Both the position numbers and the translations under genes were made by a program. The notes beneath the pieces are model-generated. The model saw only the letters and a list, made by a program, of their open reading frames with translations, was not told the DNA's origin and ran no database searches. A stretch of DNA of 64,000 bases from Nephromyces sp. MM_2019 (lineage: Eukaryota; Apicomplexa; Aconoidasida; Nephromycida): NCBI GenBank assembly GCA_015657535.1, contig JADHZB010002047.1, positions 54,100-118,099 of the forward strand, in the 5' to 3' direction. Numbering within the stretch: the stretch's first letter is position 1; each line of letters begins with the position of its first letter. Shown here one piece after another: positions 22,405 to 33,824 of this stretch.

Positions 22405-25400
22405 ATGGAAAATAGCCAGGCTGTCTCGGCAGCAACTGAGGCGTCCAAAGACGGTGATCCTGCTGCAAAAAGGCAGAGAAAGACACGATGGGGACAAGTA
22501 AGACCAACTCTTTTTTGAAGGAATGTTTAGGGCAATTTACTGCGTTTTTCGCTGTCAAAGTGTTGATTTTGTTGGAAATTAAAAAAAAAGAACTTTTGAA
22601 ATTTCTACACAGAAATTTGAAAAATCTTTAGTTTTGATGGAAAAAATTGCCTTGAAAAAGCAGTATGGTTGATATTTATTATATAAATAAACTTTAAAGG
22701 CTGTAATCATTGTCTAAATAAACTGAAAAGCTTGTCTAAATAGGCTTAAAAGCCTGTAATATTAATTAATATCTCTAGAGGAGGAATTTTCAGTTTTTTT
22801 TGGCTTTTTTGGCATTTTATAGGTTTATTTAGTGCTAACTGGTAGCTCTCTTTCGATTATTTTTTTGTTTGAATATTACAAAGTCTGCCATGCTTATCGT
22901 TTTGAAGATTTTTTTTATTCAAACGGAAACACTAGGCTCTATTTCTGCTACTTAAAGGAATGATCTCCTTTAACCCTCTTAATGACACGATTTTGGTTGA
23001 ATTTTTGTTTTTTGCTGGTTTCTTACCTTCTTGTTTGCATTGCATTTTGCTCGTGGAATGAAGTATAAAATATCTACTGTATTAGTATAATCTAGTGTAA
23101 AAGAGCATGCTGATTTTGCATAGATTTTAAGCTGCGAATTTGACTTTTTTAGGAATGAAACTGTTGCGAAATACCTTTTTTAAACTAAAAAGAGGATTAT
23201 CTTTTCTCTCAAGCTATTTTTCAGCGTTTCGGCGTAGCATTTTGTGTCTTTTTATATTTTTCGCTAAAAATTCGCTTTTTTTGTACTTTTTTTGGAAAAC
23301 TTTGATATTTTTTGTCGGTTTGATTGCGAAATGAGTTTTTTTTTGCAGCCCCGAGAAGGAAATTTGAGCGCACCAGCGTCTACAAAAGATAATGGCGAGG
23401 CTGGTATTATAGCTTTACTGATTTTTTTTTGGCTATATAGGCATATTTAAGATGCAGAATCTTTATTAATTCTTGTGCTATTTAAAAAATTTTCTTCTTT
23501 TGTATTTTGACTTTACAACACACTAAGCAAATGAGCATTAAGTTTTTGAAATTTTTTATAAATTCAAAAATTGACCGGAACTTGATGCTTTTTTTCGCTC
23601 ATTTTTCTTGTGAAGATTTGAATTTCCAATTTTTCTTTGTGCGGTAGAGTCTTATCCTTTGTTTTGTTGCCCTTCCCTTTGCTTGATAAGCTCAAATTTT
23701 CTTTCTTTAAATCAAGTATTAACTCATCTTTTCGCAGCTACTAAAGTATCATTCACAGTTTGGCATAAAGGTAGAACTAAACCGAAGCGTTTTGCGCGAG
23801 TTTTTCAGTTTTACCCTAGTTTAATGCTCTCTGCCTCTTAATATTAGCAATAGTACAACTCGACTTTGTGCTTCTTTCTACCGTGTCTTTTTTAATCTCA
23901 AAAATCATCCAGTACGTAGTTCTTTTGTGTGTAATCTGCTGTTTGGTGCTGATGCTTTTTCTCTAGTTTATTCCAGCAGAAAGCTGAGTATATCTGCAGC
24001 TTTCTTTCTCTTAAACTTGCATTGAGCTAACTTGTGTGTGTTATTTTTCACTGAATTACACGCTTTGAGTATTTTCTTGATTACAAGAGACCAGTTAATA
24101 CTGCAAATTGGAATCTACTCATTGACTCGAGATTAGCTTGAAGAATCTCTATCTTCTTTTTAGGCTCCTCTAATGCCCCCCAGAGTATGGGAACTCAGGC
24201 TGCTGCGCCTGCAGCGATTGTGCTCCCACACGTTCCTCAAGGTTTTCTTGCACCAATGTAGAGGGGGGTTTTTTCAGTTCCATCATAGCTTGTTTTTGAT
24301 AAAAGAGTTAAAATTTTATATTAAACAGGGAAATATTCTTGTTTTTCATGTGAAATAGCCTATAAAATTTTTATTCTTCCTCTTCTTTTTGATCTTATTC
24401 CTCTCCCCCCTCTTCTTGCTCTAGAAAACGTCATAGAGATCGCCTTCTCTGCTTTAGCAGATTGTGTAAATGGCTCATATTTTCTTCCATTACAGCTTAG
24501 CTGCTTGGATTTTTCTTGTCCGATTTATTTCATCGTTTCTTCTATATTTTAAAACTGTTTTTTTCCTTATTAAAGCTTTCTTATAAGTTTTAGTAGGAGA
24601 ATTTCTAGTAGGTGCATTTATTTAGCCTATTAAAACAGCAGATTGAGTAATATTAAGCCTTTTTTGGGTATCTCTAGCTTTTAGTCTTCATTGTTCTTAA
24701 TGCAGCTTGTTACACTGCAGAAATTCTCCAGATTTCGCATACATTCTATTCCCTCCTGATGGCAATATGAAGTTTTTCGCACTTTATTTGCTTTATTTTG
24801 GCGTGTGTGCGTGTGTAAACCATTTTCTTGAATCATTTCTGGAGATTATGGAACCCTAATAGCATATAAATATGCCTTTTGAAGGTTTAGTGAGACTTTG
24901 CATTATCTTATTAGTAGAGCTTCTTTTCGCTTAATTTCGGGGTTTCTTTCTGCTAAAAAGCGTTTTCTGCTCAACTTGATTTGCTGGTTTCTTTATAGTG
25001 CTTCTCGAACTCGCTGCGTGTGTGTGTGCATTTTTTTTTTATTAATTTTCGTACTTTTTTGCTTCTTTTTCGCAGCTAATAATCTGGCCATGTCTGGCTT
25101 GAACATAAATGTTTTGGCAGCGGCAACTGCTGCCAGAGAAGCGTTAGAAAAAGCCCGGAAGGCTGCTTTATTCCAGAAGAAGATGCAAGAGCAAATACAA
25201 GAGCTGAGGGCCAATTCTATTGGTGGTTCTACGCAAGTTGGTTTTTTCCTTTTTTTTGCTGTTTGTTTTTGTTTTTATTGATTCTTTATGCTTGTCTTTC
25301 TGGTTTTTCTCTTCTCGTTAATCTTCTTGATAATCTCCTTTTTTGTTCTCCCTCTTCTTACTCTTCCTCTTCTTCCTTCGAATGTGTGTGCCTATATATG

Positions 25401-28400
25401 GACATGCCACAATCTCCCAGCCGTAGAAAAAGTTGCCTCATGCAACACACACATCTAAAAGCCTTTTTTGGGTTGAAGATTACTGTGTGTGTTATGTGTG
25501 TCTTCAGACTATACTCAGTGTTTCTGGGCATGGGACCAATATACCAAGGCCCCTACGCCTCGACAAATTTGGGAGAGAAGTTGATGAGGAGGGCAAGGTT
25601 GTTCCGATAAAGCCGCTGGTGCATTCGACGCTGAAGATTAACCTTAGTCGCGCAAAGGAAGAGAAGCAGAAGGTAAGTGAGAAAGATGCGCGTGCGTTTC
25701 CCTCGATGAAGCTGGAGAATTGTGATAGAATCGACTTATATAGCTGGAGTAGGAGATATGGGCACACGCACACGCTGAACGGTATAGGGGATATGAACAC
25801 ACACACGCTGTAATCATAATAATCAGCGAATACCCTAAGCTGAATTAGTTTGTATTCAATCTTGAAGATGTGAGGGAGAGTTTCTTTGGAAAATGCAGAA
25901 TGGAATAAATTTTTTAGATATTTTAGAGGTTTTGAAGGTTTTTTAGCTGTTTTTCAGGTTTTTTTAGATGTTTTTTAGAGTTTTTTTTTAATTCTTTTTA
26001 GGCGTTACTTATCTATTTTGAGCTTTTCGAGGAAGTTTTTCCGCCGTTTTCCTTTATTCTTTCTGCTAAACTGAATGAGTGCGCTGATTTCTAATACTTT
26101 ACTTCTCTCTCGCTTGATGACTAGATTGAAGTGGGATGTAATGAGTGCTTGAAAAAATATGATAACCTTCACAAACATATGTTGAGTGTGTGTTTAGGTC
26201 TGATTCCTCTCATAAGCAGAGATACAAAGACTTTAATTGTAGTGTTTTATTCAATCACATTGAGCTGTGTTTTTAGAAGCAGTAATGTCTTATGATAAAT
26301 TTGGTTATATGCTATAATACTTTGTGTGTAGAAATCTCTTTATTGCTCTTTGCATCTCAGTTTCTGAAGAATCGTTTGCTTGTATCTCTTCCATATTTTT
26401 TCTGTGGTATTTTTGCTTGATTCTCTGTTTCATATGTATGTTTTGTATCTTCCTTTGAAAAGGCGGAGGCAGGAAACGCTCAATAAAACTAGTGGTTCGA
26501 AGTTTTCTAGCTGTGGTTCTTCACGGTTTTGATGAGCAAATTTCTTGGGTTTTTTTCAGGAAGAAAGCATCAGGCAGAAGCTTATACAGGCTCAGGAAGT
26601 TTCCCAACCTGAGACGCTTGAGTGGTTTGATTCGTCTATGATGGGCCGAAAGGTAGCTGCCTGTTTATAGCGTTTTTCTGTAGTTTTTTGTGTGTAAAAC
26701 CAGCGAGCTCATAGCTGGTACGATAATGCTCTCCAAAAAAAAGAACCAAAGAAGATGCTACGATCTTTAAAAAAAAAGATGAAGCGGAAGAATAGGAAGA
26801 AGAATAGGGTGAGGAAGAAGAATAGGGTGAGGAAGAAGAAGAGGAAGAAGTGGAAGAGGAAGATGAAGAGGTGGAAGAGGAAGATGAAGAGGAAGAGGTG
26901 GAAGAAGAGGAGGAAGCAGAAGAAGTAGAAGAAGAGGAGGAAGAATATGGTGAGGAAGAAGAGGAAGAGGTGGAAGAGGAAGAGGAAGAGGAGGAAGCAG
27001 AAGAAGAAGAAGAAGAAGAGGAAGAAGCAGAAGAAGAGGGAGACGAAGTGTGAAAAACTAGCAAATTTTGTTTTTTAGAGGAGAAATGGTTTTTTAAAAT
27101 GTTTATTTGGTGAGGTTTTCATAAATTATTTAGTCTGATATTCTAGCAATTTTTTGTTTATTTCTCTGATTTTATCGAGTTGCCTACTTGAGCTACTACT
27201 CTGATGCTTTGCATGCACTGCCTGCACGATATAGAAGTATATCTTCATTGCTCTGTGATTTTGAGATGCATGTGTTTTTTCCGCGATTTCCTTCCTCTGA
27301 ATACCGTATTTTTGGTCTCGTATGGTCTGAACCGTTATGCTTCACAGTATTCTGTCTGGTTTTTTTCTTGTATTTCAAGCAATCTTTAGCTCAGAATATT
27401 AGGGGGGAATTTGAGAAGAAATGCTTCCAATTCGACTGATTTCGGTGCTTTTTGTAGCTTATGAAATAAAAGTAAAAAATTAGTTGTTTTTGTATTTTGG
27501 CTTACATCTAAGCTAATTTTCATCAAGAGAGTGTATATACAGCGAACGAATGGTCTTGATCTTTCTATTTTGTGTCTGTGTGCAAAGTCTTGAAGTTTAC
27601 TAGTGCACTTTTACTAGATTATGCTTGATATATGTCTTTCATTGCTTTTCTGCTCAAAATTCCAATGTTTTTTGTGGCTAAGCAGTAATCCTCCAAGGGG
27701 TTTTTAATGGAGAGATTTACATCCTGATCGGTGCTTTCATACTTATTCTCTTTTTCTTCATCCTCTTCTATTATTATTCTTCTCTTTTTTCGTCTTTTTC
27801 TTATTTTTGTTCAGGCAAATCGCAAAAAGGCTCTGCAGTTTGTAGATTCTGGGGTCTACATACGTCAAGAGCAACAGATGCGTCGTCAGGCTGAAGCAAA
27901 GAGTCTGGGAATTGACATGAATAAGCTTCGACAGGAGAAGAAAGATTTTCAGCGAAGGGAGGAGGCCCGAATAGCTGCCCTTGAATTAGGGAAATTAAGG
28001 CATAGCGAAGCTGGTACAGGAGATCGCGCAGGTGGGAAGGATGAGGATGTTCAGGATGATTTTGACGACTTTAATCCAAATCTTATACCTCTGGGAGGCG
28101 CCGGTATAGCAGAAAAAACTTTGCAGAGTGTGGGCTCGAATGGATTTAGGAGAATTGAATGGGTGAGTGGAGATGGGGGGGGTATATGGAGAGAAGCACA
28201 TACGCACGCACGCGGAGAAACGCACACACACACTCACAGAAACTCACACACGCATAGAAAGGCACACACTTGGGGCATTTTGTAATGATGTAAGATTTTA
28301 GGGAAATATGTTGAATCATAGATCCAACTCGTGTGTTTTAATGAAACTCCAAAGGTTATTTACTCATCTGCATAAACGATATTTTTCATCTGCACATCTG

Positions 28401-31400
28401 AGATGCCTTTATTTGCAGTAATCCCTGCTGCATGGTAGCGTATGCATGATTTTTTATAGTATAATGTGTGTGTTTGAAGATTCTTCTTACTCTTTCAGGT
28501 TTCACCTCAAACTTAAGCTTTTTTGATGCCGCTAGCTACTGTTGTGTGCTTGTGTTCTTTTGTGTGCTTTCTTTGAGTGTGTGTTGCATGAGTCTAGTAC
28601 GATACTGCAGCTTTTCGCGAAGTAGCTCTCTCACTTTGTTATGCTGGCTTTTTCCTCTGCTTCTTCTTCTGAGCGTTGTTACTCTAAACAAGCAGGAAAT
28701 GATGATTTTTTTTATTTTTTGTAGGCGAATGACGAGCCTGAGGATGTGGAGTGGTGGGATACCCCGTTATTAGTAACTATCCCTGAGAATGGGGGTTTGC
28801 AGGAAGGAGGCGAAAGAAGAGCTTCCTACACTTTTTTTTTGGTAAATTTAGCATTTATTTGTAGTGTTGATTGCAGGTTTTTTTTGCATTCTTTTGCGAG
28901 TAAAACTTCATCATATGACGCCAGCAAGACGACGAATTTTCGTCAGTATAATTCCCTTCAGTTTTATCAAGTTCACAAGCTTTTATGGGTAGTGTGCGTT
29001 GTTTTTTCATCTTTTTGCTTTTTTCCTGGTTGATAAGCTCTCTTTTCTGAGTACTTTGTGGGTGGTCATATATTGCAATTGGCAAGCACCCAAGAATTAA
29101 AACAGCCTGTGTTCATCTTTTGTTTTTGCTGCAAATGAGAAAGGTGCTTGTCTTCCTTTGATTTTTCGACACACACACTAAATTGTATATAACTTGAGGA
29201 TTTTGGGATAGTTTGGAATTCAGTTTTTGCACTATGGAAACCACACTTTTAAGCTGTAAAGAAAAGGAGTGTCTTGGTAGCGTTTCCAATTAGAATCACG
29301 TGAGTATATGTATCTCTGTGTGTAGCCTTCAAAACCCCCTTGTTAGTAACTGATGCCATATATCTCTAGTTACTTACCTCTTTAGAGACGATGCATTTTT
29401 CTTTGGGATTTTTTCACTTTTCCCCTTTTTTCTAGTAAAATTATTGGTAATATTGACTCTTTAGCTGTTATTTTAGTTCTTTTGCGGCTTCTCCTTCTAC
29501 TGAACTTATTCCACCAAGGAGCCTACTTACATCTTCCTGCAGGAAAAGTTGAATTCCCTCATTCAGCATCCTTTTTTTGAAGGGTCTGAAAAGGCGAAGA
29601 AGGCGATTTTCCCGGTTCTCTATCTCACTGTTAAAGAAAGGTTGGTCTAGTTAAAGAGTAAATTGCTTTTTTCTTCACCTCCTGTAGTGGAAGCGCACCA
29701 GATTTTTATGAGAAAAAAATACGCTCCAACGTGTATTCAGTAGCTGGAGAGCTAAAGATTTTTAGAAAAACACTCATTTGATGATAATGTTAATCATTTC
29801 TAGGAAAAGTGATGATTTGAGGATAAAATTTCTCGTAACAAGTCTAATCAAAAGCTTGTGTGTGAAGAAGTTTTATTTCTCTGATGAATGTAGGTTTTTA
29901 TCCAAAGAAGATGTTTTGAAGATGCTTAACTGTTTTCCACTTCAATTTTCATTCATGTTTTATAGGAAGAAATTGAGAAGGAGGAGAAGACAGGAGAAAG
30001 AGCGTGAAAAACAGGATAAAATAAGAATGGGTAAGATGCAGGTTTAACACTTGTTCAGAAAATTTTTTGAATGCAAATGCATCAAAATGTGTGTGTGCAC
30101 CTGCCTAGTCCTATGGTGCATGTATGTGTGCATTATTTTATGGTATATTTGCGGAATATGTGTAGCTTTTACGTTTATTTCTTCCATTTTTTGGAGTCAG
30201 AACATGCTGCTTCATGTAGGAAACCAAGTTGAAATTCTCGATTTTTCTGCAATTTATGCCCTGAAAATAACGCAGTTAATTATGTTCTTCACACTCTCGC
30301 TGAATTACCCTTGTATTAGTACGGCTTCATGCTTGTGTTTCTGCGTATCCTCCATACACGTTTATTTCTATCAGGCCTGATGCCCCCTCCACCTCCAAAA
30401 GTGAAATTGGCGAATTTGATGCGTGTGCTGGGAGATTCAGCTGTCGCGGTATGGTTGGGTGTATCTCATTGATGGTGTAGCTTGTGCTTATGAGGTGTGT
30501 GTGTGTGTTTGTTGCGGTAAATCACGTTAAAAGATGAACCAAAGGCACAATTCTCTCAATTCTCATACTCAGCACTATTTTTGTATGTGTGCGCACATGC
30601 GTGTGCCTCTCTTGTTATTTGTGTGCACATGCATGAAGAATGGTTCAGCACCTCTTCTAAAAATGCTCACGAAATTACTGTCACGTAGCTTGAAGGGGTA
30701 TTAGCACACTCAGAGTAGAAAGCTGCTTAGTCAATCCGTTTTTTCAACACGCACACACAGCAAGCCAATGTTTGAAACAGGATTTTTCGCCATTTTTATA
30801 TTTTTGTTTTTTGCTGTATTCGTTTGATTCGCCCAACAGGATCCCTCCAAGGTGGAGAAGGATGTTCGAGAGCAGATGAAGCAGAGAATGAAGCTGCATG
30901 AGCAATTAAATGAGGAAAGAAAACTTACTCCTTTCGAACGCAGCAAAAAGAAAGTGATGAAGTGGAAGGTGGGAAAAGTTGGTTTTTCGTATTTCACATG
31001 CAATAGCAGATATATTATTCAGAAATTTATTTTGCTGAAAATATTTTTACCTTTTCATCTCATAAGTAATGCTTTACCGGAAGATATTTTGATTACATCA
31101 TCTAATGGTTTTTTTTAATACGCACCCTCTATGTCATTAAAAAAATACTCTTAATAAAGCCTTTTTTTCATCAAAAACTAGGAATTTGCTTCAGTTTATA
31201 TCAAAAAACACGATTTAATACGGTGGATTTTTCGACTTGAACGTAGAAATTCTGCTTAATATTTTTTCAGCACTTAACACACGGTGAGTGATATGTGTTC
31301 GTTTCATCCTCTGTTTCTTGAGCTTCTTCATCTATAGGTATAACCTGTTTTCAGCCTTTAGTTTGGTGTTTGCTGTGCCTATCTAGTTTTACTGCTTTAT

Positions 31401-33824
31401 TTTATTGGAAAAATATTATTTGCTGAAATCCGCTTTCGAGCCTATCCGAAGAATATGCTTCGCTTTCTAGCTTTCTGTGCTTTATTTGAAAGGAAAATTT
31501 TATTTTTGCTTTTTTTCCTTCTGCTTGATTTCAGCAAGAAGATGGTGAGTGCCTGGCCTTGCTATTCCTTATAAAAGATCTATCCTCCAGGAAGAACCTT
31601 TACAAGGTGTGTGGTGGTGGGCGTCAATTCTTTCTTTACTTCAGTGTGGCGTGATGGATATTCTTTTTTTACCGCGTCTGATTAAAAGTTTTATTTTCGG
31701 TGATTTTATTAAAATTAATGGGAATTTTTCTTTTTTTTTCGCTGCAGATTGATATCAACGCCAAGCAGTTTCACCTTTCCGGCTGTTGCATAGTTTGCCC
31801 GGATTTTTTGAATATCGTGGTGGTAGAAGGTAAGCCTTTTCTACCCTTTTTTTAGCCTCCTTTGCAAGTGAAAAGTCGTGGAGGCGATGCAGAAAAAGCT
31901 ATAAAAGAATAGAGAAAAATTCAGAGGAAACTTGTTTTCATTGCCGTTTTCAATTTGGAAACGATTGTCGTGTGTGTAGTATTTTCTGTTTTATCAGACT
32001 AGCAAGGAGTTTAAGTTGTTTTGGTGAATTGCCAGAATTTAAAGTTTACGGCTTTTACTCTTTTAAGATATGATTTTCCAAAAGAGTGACTAATTTTTCA
32101 GAGAGAGAGGCACTTTTTCTTAGGTGCCTGATCATCCAGTAATGGGTCTAAATTCTTACAAGAGCATAGAGGCATTTGTAAATGAGGATTTTCAAAAGTT
32201 TCAGCGAACTTTTTCTTCTTGTTAGTTCTCTTGTTTTTCTTAGTTTTCTTCTTCTTCTTCCTCTTCTTCTTTTTCTTCTTTTTCTTCTTTTTCTTCCTCT
32301 TCTTCTTTTTCTTCTTTTTCTTCTTTTTCTTCTGTATGGTATTCCTATATAAATCCATTCTACCTAATCAAAGTTTTGCACCAAATTATCTCATGTGCGA
32401 ATTTTTCCTGCGAATCCTTGAGGAAGCTGTAGCTCGATGATGTGATAGTAATAAGAGCTCAGCCTTGTTCTTCTTGATTTTTTGCGTGCTTTAAAGGTCA
32501 AATTTTTAGGAGCCGTAAGGCTCAGTAGCATCTTTTAAAATCACGTGCTGTGTAGCTTGATTTTTGCGAAATTTTATTCTATTTTATGATTTTTCGCAAT
32601 TTTTGCTCTTGAAGACGAATAAATAAGTCTGTCTAGAACCATTTTATTACCTTTATTTCCCAAATCTTCAAGTTAATTTCTTAAAAGAGCTTTCTATTCC
32701 AGCAAATTTGTATTTATCCTTTATTATATATTAGACATGTGCTTTTCGCTCTTTTTTTTCACCTCATTTTGTGGTCAAAATTCTGTATAGCTTCTTTTTT
32801 AATGCTATATGCGTGCCTTTTCTGGATGGTCTCATCACTCTGTTGTCCTTTCTGGGTTATCTTCATGCGTCAAGGCGGTGCTAGAGCCATCAAAGGCTTT
32901 AAAAAGTTGATGTTGAACCGAATAAAGTGGGAGGATGCAGACGAGAATGCGAAGGATGAGGCTGACGCAGACGAGGTACGGAAAAGCCTGATTAAATTGC
33001 ATCCTGCTTCTTTCCGCTGTGCAGAATTTTTTTTAAGATATTTTCTTGCAGGCCATTTTGTTTTGGTCTATTATGGAGAGTTTATTTTTTTTGTGCCTTT
33101 CAGGATGATGTACACGGCAATTCAAAAACTAGCGGAAAGTTCTGCAATCTTATATGGGAAGTAAGTTGCCGCCGCCTCCGCTTGAAAGCTTTGTTTTACC
33201 AACCGAAACTTTTTTTTAATCCTTATTTTTTGGGTTGTAAGGGGTATTGCCGTACATTTTTATATTTTTACTGTGCTCATTCATGCGCTTTTAATTTTAG
33301 TTTAAAGAAATTTGGTAGTTTTTTTCTTAATTTTTGGGCTACATTTGCAGAACCCTACACACTTTTGGATGCGTTTCATTTGTTTTTTTAGTATGCCGTT
33401 TTTGGCTCTTCAGCCTCCTTCAAATTTTTTTGAAGCTTCGCGATGGATTGTTGGGTTAGCACTTGCTTTGGAGCATTTTGCACTCAGTTAATCGTATTTG
33501 ACCGTTGCTGCTGAGATTTTTAGTATATTTTTGTATTTACACTGTTTAGGGTGTCGTGAAGCAAAAGAGCTTTTTCGGTTGGAAGCTGAATAATATGAAG
33601 ACAGTGCCGGACGCCTGTCAGATCTTCAAGGATAATAATGCTGTAAGCTGCTTTGTTCTGAATTACTTGATAATTTGTCCTTTACTTGGTTCGTTTCCTC
33701 CCTCTTCACTGAATGCGCTATGAGAAATACATTAGTTTTTGTGGTAACCATAATCGCACAATTTTTTCTACAGGAACATTACTGGAAGATGGTATCAAGC
33801 TCGCAACCTCAAATTATCATATAG
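22405..33824 (+). CDS. PRPF3: U4/U6 small nuclear ribonucleoprotein Prp3, 18 exons, 643 aa
   Basis: Prp3 holds U4/U6 snRNA together in the U4/U6.U5 tri-snRNP of the spliceosome (nucleus). Exons: 22405-22497, 23349-23403, 24164-24241, 25076-25236, 25508-25672, 26560-26652, 27815-28162, 28725-28841, 29543-29640, 29966-30030, 30375-30448, 30840-30968, 31535-31606, 31748-31829, 32875-32975, 33104-33160, 33550-33642, 33774-33824. Phases close to 1,932 nt. Diagnostic motifs are RQRKTRWGQ near the N-terminus, EDVEWWDTPLL (about residue 340), then MPPPPPKVKLANLMRVLG and EREKQDKIRMG in the Prp3 core, ERKLTPFERSKKKVMKWK, NIVVVEGG and KKLMLNRIKWED in the C-terminal DUF1115 domain, and AEHYWKMV at the end. 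The animal N-terminal PWI domain is not seen; the protein starts just before the basic RKTRWG motif. Introns are long and T-rich. Weakest joins: exon 3 donor GTTTTC and exon 8 donor GTAAAT. Confidence 0.94.
26770..27052 (+). repeat. Polypurine GAA/GAG tract in PRPF3 intron 6
   Basis: About 280 bases of almost pure A/G on the sense strand (GAGGAAGAA, GTGGAAGAGGAAGAT units) inside intron 26653-27814. It encodes a 67-residue run of Glu/Asp in one frame and a poly-serine frame on the other strand. It cannot be coding in PRPF3, since exons 6 and 7 join perfectly in phase 0 across it. Confidence 0.85.
32215..32335 (+). repeat. Polypyrimidine TTCTTC/TTTTTC tract in PRPF3 intron 14
   Basis: About 120 bases of almost pure C/T on the sense strand in intron 31830-32874, made of CTTCTTTTT units. 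It is the mirror in base type of the purine tract in intron 6 of the same gene. Confidence 0.85.

Noticed and set aside
26636..27064. Poly-Glu frame on the plus strand and poly-Ser frame on the minus strand
   Set aside because: Both come from the GAA/GAG tract in PRPF3 intron 6; exons 26560-26652 and 27815-28162 join perfectly without it.
32098..32358. Lysine-rich minus-strand frame of 86 codons
   Set aside because: It is the complement of the TTC/TTTTTC tract in PRPF3 intron 14 and has only repeat composition.
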